Shown: piece after piece, positions 8,225-19,100 of the stretch
Layout of the letters: each line of letters opens with the position of its first letter
Numbering within the stretch: the stretch's first letter is position 1
Assembly (NCBI RefSeq): GCF_017357385.1
Contig: NZ_CP071633.1
Location: forward strand, 434,001 to 498,000
Source: Rhizobium sp. NZLR1
Lineage (GTDB): Bacteria > Pseudomonadota > Alphaproteobacteria > Rhizobiales > Rhizobiaceae
Length of the DNA: 64,000 nt
Direction: 5' to 3'
Made by a program: the position numbers and the translations under genes
The notes under the pieces: generated by a model
What the model saw: the letters and a program-made list of their open reading frames with translations, nothing else
Database searches by the model: none
What the model was told of the DNA's origin: nothing

Positions 8225-9450
8225 GTTCATCTCAATCCACAATTCCGGCCACAATTCCGGTCGCCAAACCCGTCCTCGGCGAGGAAGAGGCTGAGGCTGC
8301 GCGCCGCGTTATTCTGTCGGGATGGGTGACGCAGGGGCCGGAAGTCGCGGCTTTCGAGCGTGAATTCGCTGCCTTTGTGGGCGCCGTGCATGCCTGCGCC
8401 ATGTCCAATTGCACGACCGCGTTGCATCTGGCGCTGAAGGCGGTCGGCGTATCCGCCGGCGATGAAGTCGTCACGGTCAGCCATTCTTTCATCGCGACCG
8501 CAAACGCGGTTCGATACTGCGATGCAGTGCCTGTTTTCGTCGATATCGAAGAAGATGGTTACAACATCGAAGCCAGTCTGATCGAAAGAGCGATCACACC
8601 CCGCACCAAGGCAATTCTCTGCGTGCATCAACTCGGCATGCCTTGCGATCTCCGCGCCATCGTCGAGGTCGGCAAGCGCCATCAGATACCGGTCATCGAG
8701 GATGCCGCCTGTGCGACGGGAAGCGAAATCCTGTGGGATGGACGTTGGGAAAAGATCGGCAAAGCGCATGGCGACATTGCCTGCTTCTCGTTCCACCCCC
8801 GGAAGGTCGTCACGACGGGAGATGGCGGCATGTTGACCACGGCCAATCCCGAATATGACCGGAAGTTCCGGCTCTGGCGCCAGCATGGCATGAGCGTCAC
8901 CGATGCCGTTCGTCACGGCTCGAAACAGGTCATCTTCGAAGACTATGACGAGTTGGGTTACAATTACCGGATGACCGATCTTCAGGCTGCCGTCGGACGC
9001 GAGCAGTTGCGGCGGCTGCCGGAGTTGGTTGCCCAGCGCAGGCTGCTTGCCGAGCAATATTGCGAACAGCTGTCGACGATTGCCGGGCTATCTTTGCCGG
9101 TCGAGCCGCGCTGGGCTCGCAGCAACTGGCAGAGCTTCTGTGTGAGATTGCCCGATACGGCCGACCAGCGGGCCGTCATGCAAACCCTGCTCGATCAGGG
9201 TATCTCGACCCGGCGTGGTGTGATGAACATTCATCTGGAGGGAGCCTATTCCGATGAGAGTTCCCACCGCGCTGCCACGAGCCTGACGCGGGGCGTATCT
9301 GCGCAGCAGCAAACGATCATCCTGCCGCTTTATGCCCAGATGACGGTGTCTGACGTGGACCGGGTTGTTGAGGCACTTCGCGCAGCCCTTGCGGAAGCGA
9401 TCATCGGAGCCGCCAGCGTGCAACGTGCCATGGATGTCGCTGTCGCCTGA
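8221..9450 (+). CDS. second DegT/DnrJ/EryC1 sugar aminotransferase
   Basis: A 409-residue PLP enzyme, longer than the first DegT gene. Key parts are SNCTTALHLALKAVGV, EDAACATGSE and the PLP lysine K195 in FSFHPRKVVTTGDGGM, which is typical of the GDP-perosamine/UDP-4-amino sugar aminotransferase group. The start ATG 8221 forms an ATGA overlap with the epimerase stop; an in-frame ATG at 8185 lies inside the epimerase. It is the last gene of this operon, with a long inverted repeat 24 bases after its stop. With the epimerase it probably forms a keto-sugar/amino-sugar pair. Confidence 0.85.
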   Translation: MSSSQSTIPATIPVAKPVLGEEEAEAARRVILSGWVTQGPEVAAFEREFAAFVGAVHACAMSNCTTALHLALKAVGVSAGDEVVTVSHSFIATANAVRYCDAVPVFVDIEEDGYNIEASLIERAITPRTKAILCVHQLGMPCDLRAIVEVGKRHQIPVIEDAACATGSEILWDGRWEKIGKAHGDIACFSFHPRKVVTTGDGGMLTTANPEYDRKFRLWRQHGMSVTDAVRHGSKQVIFEDYDELGYNYRMTDLQAAVGREQLRRLPELVAQRRLLAEQYCEQLSTIAGLSLPVEPRWARSNWQSFCVRLPDTADQRAVMQTLLDQGISTRRGVMNIHLEGAYSDESSHRAATSLTRGVSAQQQTIILPLYAQMTVSDVDRVVEALRAALAEAIIGAASVQRAMDVAVA

Positions 9451-9473
9451 ACCCGCAATTTGCCTGACGCAAC

Positions 9474-9533
9474 AATCGGCATACCGAACAATGCGCGTGT
9501 CTCCGGATGCGCGCATTGTTCGTTATGCCGATT
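9474..9533. terminator. long inverted repeat between convergent genes (bidirectional terminator)
   Basis: Arms of 24 bases (9474-9497 and 9510-9533) are inverted copies with one mismatch, separated by 12 bases. It lies between the DegT gene ending at 9450 and the flippase gene on the other strand. The flippase stop codon (complement of 9523-9525) and its last codons are inside the right arm, so the hairpin overlaps the coding end. Confidence 0.7.
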
Positions 9534-11031
9534 TCGTGAGCCATCCGCGGATGGTTGCTGGCACGGACTCCGGCGGAAGCAGGTCGATCAGCATGCGCAG
9601 CGAATAGAGCCCGCAGAGAACGACGGCGACGAAGCCAATCACCGTCGCCGGCCATAGCGGCATAATTGAGAACGTCAGGAAAACCACTGCCGATGCGGGC
9701 AAGAAAAGCAGCGCGTGTCTGCGATTGGCGGCGGACCAGCGAAAACCGGTCAGCTTCCGCACGATCCCATAGATCAGGATGCTGTGCCAGACATAGAGGC
9801 CAAAAAACGCCATGCCGGCTCCTTGCGTACCGAGCAGCGATACGAAGAGCCAGGCAAGCCCCACGTGCACGACTGCCGCCGCAACTTCCGTCCAGAAGAA
9901 AATCGCTTGGGTACGCTTCGCCACGACGATGAAACCCATCGGCCAGGAAATAATCCGCAGCATCATTCCAAGGCAGATCCAGCGCAGAAGCTCGACTGCC
10001 CCGTGAAATTCCGCCGAATAGAACAGGCTCATCATGAGCGGCGCGAGCGTCAGCGTGCCGAGCAGGCCGGGGCCAGCGAGCAGCATGCTGATTTCGGCCT
10101 GTTCATTGACCAGCCGATTGCATTCGGCATTGTTGTCGATCGTTGCGGTCAGGCGCGGATAGAAATCCGTTCCCATGGCCTGCAGGATGAAACCGGCGTA
10201 AAGACCGCCGAGGCCCCAAGCTGCTTGATACAATCCCGCCGCCATGACGCCGCCCTCCTTCAGCACGATGATGCGGATGGCATAGGCCGCACCAAAGGTC
10301 AGAAGTCCGCTTGCCATGAAGACGAAACCGAGCCGGAGCAGCGCCGACACCTCCCCGCTGAACTGGCGCGTCGACATGGGCGAGGGATTCGGGAAGATCC
10401 GCCGGCTGTACCACCAGGTCGGAAGGATGGAGGCAGCTGCAATTACCACGAGCGACGGTGCGATCGCCTGGATCCCGAACAGGTAGATCAGCGGGATACT
10501 CACGGCTGTACCGAAGAGCCCGGCAAGCACGTTGATGCGAGCAAGATCCGCAATGCCGCGCATGCCTTGGATCAATGCACTCTGCCCCGCAGATACCAGC
10601 CGGAAGAAAACGGCGAGCGACAGCAGCACAATGCCGCCGACGTGCTGGTAATCACCAAAGGTGAAACCTGAGACAGGATATGCCAAAGCGGCCAGAAGAA
10701 GCGCGCCAAGCAGCGCCAGCACCACCGATATACGTCTCAGTACGGTCGCCGACTGGGCAATCCTCGCTGCGTCGCCGGTGCCGGCAGCCTCCGCGACCTG
10801 ACGCACGCCACTGCCGCCAACGCCCAGACCCGCGATAGACTGCGCGATATCGACGATCGAGCTATAAAGGCCCATAAGCCCGATGCCTTCCGGCCCGAGC
10901 AGAACGGCCATCGCCTTGTTTCTGATAATGCTGAGTGCGACATTCACGAGCGAAGCGCCGCCCATCAGCATCGTCGACTTGAGGATCTGAGTGTAGGTCT
11001 GGCTGGTGGGTGGGGTGATGCGCAAAGTCAT
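9523..11031 (-). CDS. Wzx-like polysaccharide/lipid-linked oligosaccharide flippase
   Basis: A 502-residue, very hydrophobic protein with about twelve predicted membrane segments, of the MATE/MVF (MOP) superfamily. The N-terminal region (TQILKSTMLMGGASLVNVAL) and the following LLGPEGIGLMGLYSS resemble O-antigen translocases of the WzxE type. It would flip undecaprenyl-linked repeat units from the cytoplasmic to the periplasmic face. It is convergent to the sugar-nucleotide operon and shares a terminator hairpin with it. The outer-membrane export gene lies upstream on the same strand. No Wzy polymerase or initiating transferase is seen in the window. Confidence 0.8.
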   Translation of the reverse strand: MTLRITPPTSQTYTQILKSTMLMGGASLVNVALSIIRNKAMAVLLGPEGIGLMGLYSSIVDIAQSIAGLGVGGSGVRQVAEAAGTGDAARIAQSATVLRRISVVLALLGALLLAALAYPVSGFTFGDYQHVGGIVLLSLAVFFRLVSAGQSALIQGMRGIADLARINVLAGLFGTAVSIPLIYLFGIQAIAPSLVVIAAASILPTWWYSRRIFPNPSPMSTRQFSGEVSALLRLGFVFMASGLLTFGAAYAIRIIVLKEGGVMAAGLYQAAWGLGGLYAGFILQAMGTDFYPRLTATIDNNAECNRLVNEQAEISMLLAGPGLLGTLTLAPLMMSLFYSAEFHGAVELLRWICLGMMLRIISWPMGFIVVAKRTQAIFFWTEVAAAVVHVGLAWLFVSLLGTQGAGMAFFGLYVWHSILIYGIVRKLTGFRWSAANRRHALLFLPASAVVFLTFSIMPLWPATVIGFVAVVLCGLYSLRMLIDLLPPESVPATIRGWLTKSA

Positions 11032-11042
11032 CGGAAGCCCCT

Positions 11043-11152
11043 AGAGCATGATGCCGAAAAGTGTGCTCGGTTTTCGGACGACATCATGCTCTAACCCTTA
11101 ATTTGAAACAGGATTCAGACTTTAGGCCGATCAGGCCTAAAATCATCCTGTT
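11043..11152. repeat. RIME-like intergenic repeat, copy A
   Basis: Two adjacent palindromes, 11043-11092 (arms beginning AGAGCATGAT and ending ATCATGCTCT) and about 11107-11152 (AACAGGAT ... ATCCTGTT), form a unit of about 110 bases. This two-palindrome design resembles the Rhizobium intergenic mosaic element (RIME1). Related copies lie at 20196-20307 in opposite order and, as a single palindrome, at 39349-39394. It separates the flippase gene from the export gene. Confidence 0.75.
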
Positions 11153-11223
11153 CGAGCCGTTTATCCCGTGCTGGCGTTCAACGGCCCGCCGCAGGCTCGA
11201 TTGCAGCACATGCTTTTCGCGTA

Positions 11224-12534
11224 TCACCGGCTTACCTGACTGACATGCGCCTCGGTCTGAACAGGCGGGGCAGCGGCGTCTTCGGACGGCGCATCGGCGA
11301 TGCGGCCTCGGGTTACCCTGATCACGTCGCCCGGCGCTAGCTCGGTCGTTTCGGAGGCCTGGAATTGATTGACTTGTCCCTTGTCCCGCCGGTTCACGAC
11401 GAACGTCAGAGGGAGTTCTTCACGGCGGTCATTCACGTTGGCGCCGTTCGAAAATTCTTCGAGAAGCAGTTGTTGCGTGGTGTCGCGCTTCAATTTGAGC
11501 TGATCGAGATTGGCTTTTTCCGCCTGCACCTCGGAAGCGACCTCGCTGCGGCGAGTGTCGGAAAGTCCCTCGAGATTGCGCGTCGTCTCGTTGATCGCCT
11601 GGCGGCCCCGCATGATGGCAGTCACGAGGTCGAGCCGGTCGGAGCGATAGGTGGTGAGCAATCGTTCCAGATCCATCTGGCGTGAGGTGATCGTAAGCCC
11701 CTTCTGGACCAGCGTCTTCACGCTCGTCAGTTGCTCTTCGACCGACTGGATATTGTCATCCGAACCTTTCAGCTTTTCTTCCAGTGTATCGATTTCCGCC
11801 GTCAAGAGATTGCGCAATTCGACGAGCGCCACCGACTGCTTGTCCAGCGCGTTTGCACGGGCCTGAAAAATGACCCGCTCCTCCTGGTCGATACTCTCGG
11901 CATATTGCCGATCGGCAGCGGGCGGCGGATCGAAGGCGATCTCCTTCGCGTCGGCCATCTCCGCTTGCAGCCGCGCGAGCTTTGCCGAACCGCGCAGCAG
12001 CGAATGGTCGATTTCCTGCAAATCGCCGGCAAGCCTGATCGTCTGCGATTGCTGCTGTGCCGCAGCCCGCAACGGGCCGCCGCTCATGGCCAGGGATTGC
12101 AGGACGCTGAGGCCGGAGCGAAACTTGTATTCTCCCGGCGCCACCACGTCTCCGACGACGTAAATGGACGGATAGTCGAGGATATCGATGGTCACTGCAG
12201 GTGCCTGGGCCAGACCCATCTTCGCCTGAAGGCGCTTGGCAATCTCGTTGGTGAGGCTCGCATTGTCCAGATTTCCAACCGACAGCGCCCCCAGAAAGGG
12301 TAGGGAGACCGTACCTGCATCCGAAACCGTATAGTCGCCTCCAATCCCATCCCATCGCTCAAACTGGCCTTTGGACTGGATCCATTGGACGATCGTCAGG
12401 CGGATTCTCGTTTGTGGAGCCAAGGGGGCGCTGTCGGCAACAGCGGGCGACACAGCCCCGGCGAGAAAGACGAGTGCGCTGACGACAAACGTCGCGCGAA
12501 AGAACACGCTAGGGGCGCGGTGCGATAGATTCAT
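11224..12534 (-). CDS. polysaccharide export outer-membrane (OPX/ExoF-like) protein
   Basis: The 436-residue product begins with a signal peptide (MNLSHRAPSVFFRATFVVSA, ending ~AVA-D). It then has a Poly_export domain (DGIGGDYTVSDAGTVSLPFLGALSVG), an SLBB-like segment (YPSIYVVGDVVAPGEYKFRSG), a long coiled-coil region rich in Glu/Gln/Leu (about residues 200-370) and a C-terminal LAPGDVIRVTRG stretch. This matches ExoF-type proteins that work with polysaccharide co-polymerases in rhizobia. An upstream in-frame start at 12684 exists, but ATG 12534 places the signal peptide correctly and has AGGCGAG upstream. It should sit in the periplasm or outer membrane as the exit for the polymer. Confidence 0.8.
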   Translation of the reverse strand: MNLSHRAPSVFFRATFVVSALVFLAGAVSPAVADSAPLAPQTRIRLTIVQWIQSKGQFERWDGIGGDYTVSDAGTVSLPFLGALSVGNLDNASLTNEIAKRLQAKMGLAQAPAVTIDILDYPSIYVVGDVVAPGEYKFRSGLSVLQSLAMSGGPLRAAAQQQSQTIRLAGDLQEIDHSLLRGSAKLARLQAEMADAKEIAFDPPPAADRQYAESIDQEERVIFQARANALDKQSVALVELRNLLTAEIDTLEEKLKGSDDNIQSVEEQLTSVKTLVQKGLTITSRQMDLERLLTTYRSDRLDLVTAIMRGRQAINETTRNLEGLSDTRRSEVASEVQAEKANLDQLKLKRDTTQQLLLEEFSNGANVNDRREELPLTFVVNRRDKGQVNQFQASETTELAPGDVIRVTRGRIADAPSEDAAAPPVQTEAHVSQVSR

Positions 12535-13112
12535 GTATATGTCTCGCCTGCAAAACATTCTTACACGGACGCTGATACGATAACTTGAACTCTGCTCGAA
12601 CGCCGGAAGCCAATTCCGAAGCTGCTTCGCCAGTGTGCAGTCTGGCGAAGCCTTGAGGAAGGTGGAGGTCGCCTGCTTTGCCACATCAATATTGATGAGG
12701 TGGGGAGGGTGCGGAGACTAAATTGGGTAGAAACATATATCGTCGGTGCGCCACACAGACGTCGTCACAGAAAATCAATAGGTTCTGCACGCAGAAATAG
12801 GCGCGCTCGCTTCGGTAAAGCGCAACCCCTCCGGCAGCGTCTTTATGCTCCGGATCGCCGATTTTACCGCACGATGCCCCGCCGCTTCGCCACCTCTGCG
12901 GCTTCGAGCCTTGCCCAGGAAACGGCGAATCTCTGTCCTCAGGCATCTGATACGTAGCGTGGGCGACGCAACACGGCCGCTTGCCCAAAGGATGCCGCCG
13001 GTAGAGCGAAAGGCGTAGGATATACTCTGCTAATTTCGACTATACTTCAGAGCTTCGCCTTTAAGCGATCCTCATAGATTCGACCCTGACAATCTCGCGA
13101 GAGGTACCTGCC
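12535..13112. other. divergent intergenic region before the first giant gene
   Basis: This region of about 580 bases separates the minus-strand export gene from the plus-strand giant gene and must hold both promoters. Frames on either strand look random. Close to the giant gene, AAAGGCG (about 13010) and CGCCTTT (about 13056) with an inner CTCTG/CAGAG pair can fold into a two-part hairpin in the leader, a possible regulatory site. No RNA gene was recognised. Confidence 0.5.
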
Positions 13113-16100
13113 ATGTATCGCAACGCTCGCCGGTGGACTTCGCGCTCACTCCTGCTGGATTCGTTGGTTCCCCGATGGTTGACTGTCGGCGGAAAGGAAA
13201 GGCCGCGCAAGCCTGCCGGAAAGCACGGGGACGATGCTCAACTCGCGGCAGAGGTGCAAACGGCGGATGGAAACAAGCAGGCCCCCCTCGTCGGCGATCC
13301 CCATAAGGACGCGGCGCTCAACGAGCATGAGGTTGGGCAGAGCGCGGGCGTGAACGGCGACGCTGACGGTCGGGCCGACGACAGCCTCGTAGCGCCGCCC
13401 TTGCCTGACGCTTTCGCAATCAATCGCGAAATCGGAGAGCGAAGCGGTGATAGAGCCGCGTCCGTATTGTCAGTTCATATGCCGGATTTTGCCCATTTCG
13501 AGGGGAACGCGAACGGAGTTGCATTCGGGGCGGCATCACCCCTTTTACGCACCTACGCTGGGATGAACCTCATAGGCGACGATCCTTTGGCGCCGTATCT
13601 GCCGCAAAGCCCTTCACCGACAGCGTCGAGCCACGGTTCTGCCACCGTCGCTAGCGAGCGTGCACACTCGGGCAAAGTCGTCATTCTGGAATCGACGCCA
13701 ACGGCGCAGACGACCGGGCAGCATGCTGGAGCAAATGCGCTGGCGTTTGGCATGCCCTTTGGTGTGTGCGGGTGCGGCTACTATACGTCCCCCACACGGA
13801 TTCTCGATTGGGCCCATGGCGGCGCCTTGCTTCAGCAAGATGGTCAGTTGCCGGGAACAAGGCTGACCGAAGGACCGGACTATGTGGAGTCGATCAAGAA
13901 GGCCATCGGAGCCTCGGTCAGCGACCCGCTTCTCGATCGTAGCCTGTCTCCTCTCTCGGGCTGGCGCGGAACCGCAAATTGGACAGAATCAACGGCCCTG
14001 AACGGATCATTGCCAGGCGGCGGAGAGACCGGAAAGGGCACCACCACGAAAGGTGTCGGCATCCTTTCCGGCTCGGTGACGACGCCGCCTCAACCTTCTG
14101 CGCAGCGCTCGTTGACGACGCAAAATCTGGCGGCCGCTGCGGCGACGGCCAGCAACGCGATCGTGCTGGAAAACCAGAAGCAGGGTAATCCGGAAAGCGA
14201 GTGGGGCATCGACGGTGCCGGCAGCACCAACATCGAGGGGTTTGCGACTGACATCAGCGTCGACAACGGCAAGACCGTCAGCTTCAAGATCAACACCAAT
14301 TCCACCAACTACCGGATCGATATATACCGGCTCGGCTATTATGGCGGCATGGGCGCGCGCAAGGTTGCGACCATGCAGCACACCGGATTGCAGACCCAGC
14401 CCAATCCGTTGCGCAATGCTACGACCGGCACGGTCGATGCCGGCAACTGGGCAGTCTCCGCCTCGTGGGCGGTACCTGATGATGCCGTCTCGGGCGTCTA
14501 TATCGCCAAGCTCGTGCGCCAGGATGGCACCTCCGGCGAAAATCAGATCCCGTTCATCGTGCGCGACGATGCCAGCCACAGCGACATCGTTTTCCAGACC
14601 GCCGACGAGACCTGGCAGGCATACAACGGCTGGGGTGGTGCAAACTTCTACGGCGGCAACGGTCCGGCGACGGGGCAGGGGGCGGGTCGTGCCTATGCGG
14701 TCAGCTACAACAGGCCGATTGCGACCCGCGGCGGCGTCGGCACCTATGCCGGTCCGCAGGATTACCTGTTCGGCGCCGAATATGCGGGCATCTCCTGGCT
14801 GGAGCAGAACGGCTACGATGTTTCGTACATGTCGGGTGTCGACGCCGACCGTTATGGCAGCCTGTTGCTCAATCACAAGACTTATATCGATGCCGGGCAC
14901 GACGAATACTGGTCGGGACAGCAGAGGACCAATGTCGAAGCCGCACGCGATGCGGGCGTCAATCTGATGTTCTGGAGCGGTAACGAGGTCTACTGGCGCA
15001 CGCGTTGGGGCAATGCCTACAGCGCCGACGGAACGCCTTATCGCACCCTGATCTCCTACAAGGAGACATGGGGACCGCCCGGTACCAGCCTCGACCCTTC
15101 CGACCAATGGACCGGCACCTTCCGCGACCCACGCCTCAGCCCACCTGCTATCGGCGGCGGCAATCCTGAGAACTCGCTAACGGGTCAATTATTCAAGGTC
15201 GACGATGTCGGTAGCAATCTCGGCGCGATCACGGTCGGATATGACGACGCCAATCTGCGCTTCTGGCGCAATACGAGCGTCGCCAATCTCCAGCCTGGCC
15301 AGACGGCAACGCTCACCAAAAACTATCTTGGTTACGAATGGGACGAAGCGCCTGATAACGGCTTCGATCCGGCCGGCCTCGTCAAGCTGTCGTCGACGAC
15401 GCTTCCGGTCAGCTCTTACTTGCTCGACTACGGAAACACGACCGGCAATGCGACCGCGACCCACAATCTGACGCTCTATCGTGCGCCGAGCGGTGCACTG
15501 GTGTTCGGGGCCGGCACAGTCTACTGGACATGGGGCCTGAGCGACAATCACGATAACGAGGCGACCGCAACCGATCCCCGCGTGCAGCAGGCAATGGTGA
15601 ATTTGCTGGCCGACATGGGTATTCAGCCTGGGACGCTGCAATCCGGGCTCGCCGCCGCAACCGGTTCTACGGACCATGTTGCACCGACTTCCGTTATCAC
15701 GGGGCCGTCAGCGGCGACGGTTGGCTCCACAGTCACGATTACAGGTACCGCCACCGATACGGGCGGCGGTGTCATCGCCAGTGTCGAGGTTTCGACCGAC
15801 AATGGCGCGAGCTGGCATCCGGCGACAGGCGATGAGAACTGGACTTATACTTGGTCGCCGCAGGTCGCGGGCAGCTACACGATTCGGTCGCGGGCCGTCG
15901 ACGATAACATCAACCTTGAAACACCCTCGACAGGACGCACGGTCACCGTGACCGGGGCAAGTTTTACCTCTCTCTTTGGCGCGGCGACGCCGGCGGTCGT
16001 CAATACCGACGATACGTCAGCCGTCGAGCTCGGTGTCAAATTCCAGACCTCCGTGGCAGGCACCGTCACCGGTATTCGTTTCTACAAGGGCAGCCTGGAC

Positions 16101-19100
16101 ACCGGTACGCATACAGGCTCACTGTGGTCGAGCACGGGTACGCGGGTTGCGACCCTCACCTTCACAAACGAGACCGCCAGCGGCTGGCAGACTGCCTATT
16201 TTACCAGCCCAGTGAGCCTGACGCCCGGGCAGACCTACACGGCATCCTATCACACCAATACCGGCAATTACTCGACAACCACCGACTACTTCATCGCCAA
16301 TGTGACGAGCGGACCGCTGACGGCGCCAGCCAGCGGCAACGGCGTATACACCTATGGCAGCGCCAGCCTGTATCCGACGAGCACCTTCCAGTCGACGAAC
16401 TATTGGGTCGATGTGATGTTCACGACGCCGAGCTCGAACACGACACCGACGGCAGTTGCCGATGTGGGTAATGCGACCGAGAAGGGCGGGGTGGCCAACG
16501 GTTCGGGCGGCGTGGTTGCTAGCGGCAACGTGCTGACCAACGACACCGATCCGGATGCCGGTGACACCAAGACCGTCACGGCAGTGATCTTTGGTGCGAC
16601 ATCAGGCACGCTCGGCACGGCACTGAGCGGCACCTATGGCAGTCTCGTGCTCAGTGCATCGGGCGCCTATAGTTATGCCGTCAACGAGAGCAATACCGCC
16701 GTCCAGGGGCTGCGCCAGTCGACCAACACGCTGAGCGATGTCTTCAGCTATACGATGCGCGATACCGCCGGCGCGACGGCCACGGCAAGTCTTACCGTCA
16801 CCATCCATGGCGCCAACGATGCGCCGGTGCTGGCCGTCCAGACCGTCGCCCAGAATGCGACCGTGGGCTCGGCCTTCTCCTTCGTGCTGCCGACGACGAC
16901 CTTCACCGATGTCGACAGCGGCGAGACGCTGACCTACTCAGCAACGGCTGCCGATGGCACGGCGCTGCCCGCCTGGCTGAGCTTCAATGCCACGACGCGG
17001 ACTTTTTCCGGCACACCGACGGCATCGGGCACCTATGGCGTCAAGGTGACGGCGACAGATCTTGGCGGCCTTGCCGCCAACGAGAGCTTCAATGTCGCCG
17101 TGTCGACGCCTGGCAATACGCCGCCGACGGCAGTTGCCGATGTGGGTAATGCGACCGAGAAGGGCGGGGTGGCCAACGGTTCGGGCGGCGTGGTTGCTAG
17201 CGGCAACGTGCTGACCAACGACACCGATCCGGATGCCGGTGACACCAAGACCGTCACGGCAGTGATCTTTGGTGCGACATCAGGCACGCTCGGCACGGCA
17301 CTGAGCGGCACCTATGGCAGTCTCGTGCTCAGTGCATCGGGCGCCTATAGTTATGCCGTCAACGAGAGCAATACCGCCGTCCAGGGGCTGCGCCAGTCGA
17401 CCAACACGCTGAGCGATGTCTTCAGCTATACGATGCGCGATACCGCCGGCGCGACGGCCACGGCAAGTCTTACCGTCACCATCCATGGCGCCAACGATGC
17501 GCCGGTGCTGGCCGTCCAGACCGTCGCCCAGAATGCGACCGTGGGCTCGGCCTTCTCCTTCGTGCTGCCGACGACGACCTTCACCGATGTCGACAGCGGC
17601 GAGACGCTGACCTACTCAGCAACGGCTGCCGATGGCACGGCGCTGCCCGCCTGGCTGAGCTTCAATGCCACGACGCGGACTTTTTCCGGCACACCGACGG
17701 CATCGGGCACCTATGGCGTCAAGGTGACGGCGACAGATCTTGGCGGCCTTGCCGCCAACGAGAGCTTCAATGTCGCCGTGTCGACGACGGCAACGACCTA
17801 CAGCCTGTTCTCCGCCTCCAGCACGCCGACCCAGACGAACCTCAACGATGGTCAGCAGCTCGAGCTTGGCGTCAAGTTCCAGTCGAATGTTGCCGGTGAC
17901 GTTACCGGCATCAAGTTCTACCGCAGCGCCAACGACAACGGCCAGAACGTCGTCGACCTGTGGACCACGACGGGCACCAAGCTCGCCACCGCCACCTTCG
18001 CCAGCACCACAGGGAGCGGTTGGCAGACGGTGAACTTCACAACGCCCGTCACCATCGCCGCCAATACCAACTATGTCGCGTCCTACCACACCACCGGAGG
18101 CTACGTGGCAACGGATGCCTTCTTCGCCACTGCCGTCACCAACGGTCCGTTGACGGCCCAAACAAGCGCGGTCGCCGGTGGCAACGGCGTATACACCTAT
18201 GGCGGCTCCGCTACCGCAGGCATTTTCCCGAATGCCACCTTCAACGCCGCCAACTACTATGCCGATGTGGTCTTCCGCCCGGCATCGACAACGCCGAACA
18301 CGACACCGACGGCAGTTGCCGATGCGGGTGATGCGACCGAGAAGGGCGGGGTGGCCAACGGTTCGGGCGGCGTGGTTGCTAGCGGCAACGTGCTGACCAA
18401 CGACACCGATCCGGATGCCGGTGACACCAAGACCGTCACGGCAGTGATCTTTGGTGCGACATCAGGCACGCTCGGCACGGCACTGAGCGGCACCTATGGC
18501 AGTCTCGTGCTCAGTGCATCGGGCGCCTATAGTTATGCCGTCAACGAGAGCAATACCGCCGTCCAGGGGCTGCGCCAGTCGACCAACACGCTGAGCGATG
18601 TCTTCAGCTATACGATGCGCGATACCGCCGGCGCGACGGCCACGGCAAGTCTTACCGTCACCATCCATGGCGCCAACGATGCGCCGGTGCTGGCCGTCCA
18701 GACCGTCGCCCAGAATGCGACCGTGGGCTCGGCCTTCTCCTTCGTGCTGCCGACGACGACCTTCACCGATGTCGACAGCGGCGAGACGCTGACCTACTCA
18801 GCAACGGCTGCCGATGGCACGGCGCTGCCCGCCTGGCTGAGCTTCAATGCCACGACGCGGACTTTTTCCGGCACACCGACGGCATCGGGCACCTATGGCG
18901 TCAAGGTGACGGCGACAGATCTTGGCGGCCTTGCCGCCAACGAGAGCTTCAATGTCGCCGTGTCGACGCCTGGCAATACGCCGCCGACGGCAGTTGCCGA
19001 TGTGGGTAATGCGACCGAGAAGGGCGGGGTGGCCAACGGTTCGGGCGGCGTGGTTGCTAGCGGCAACGTGCTGACCAACGACACCGATCCGGATGCCGGT

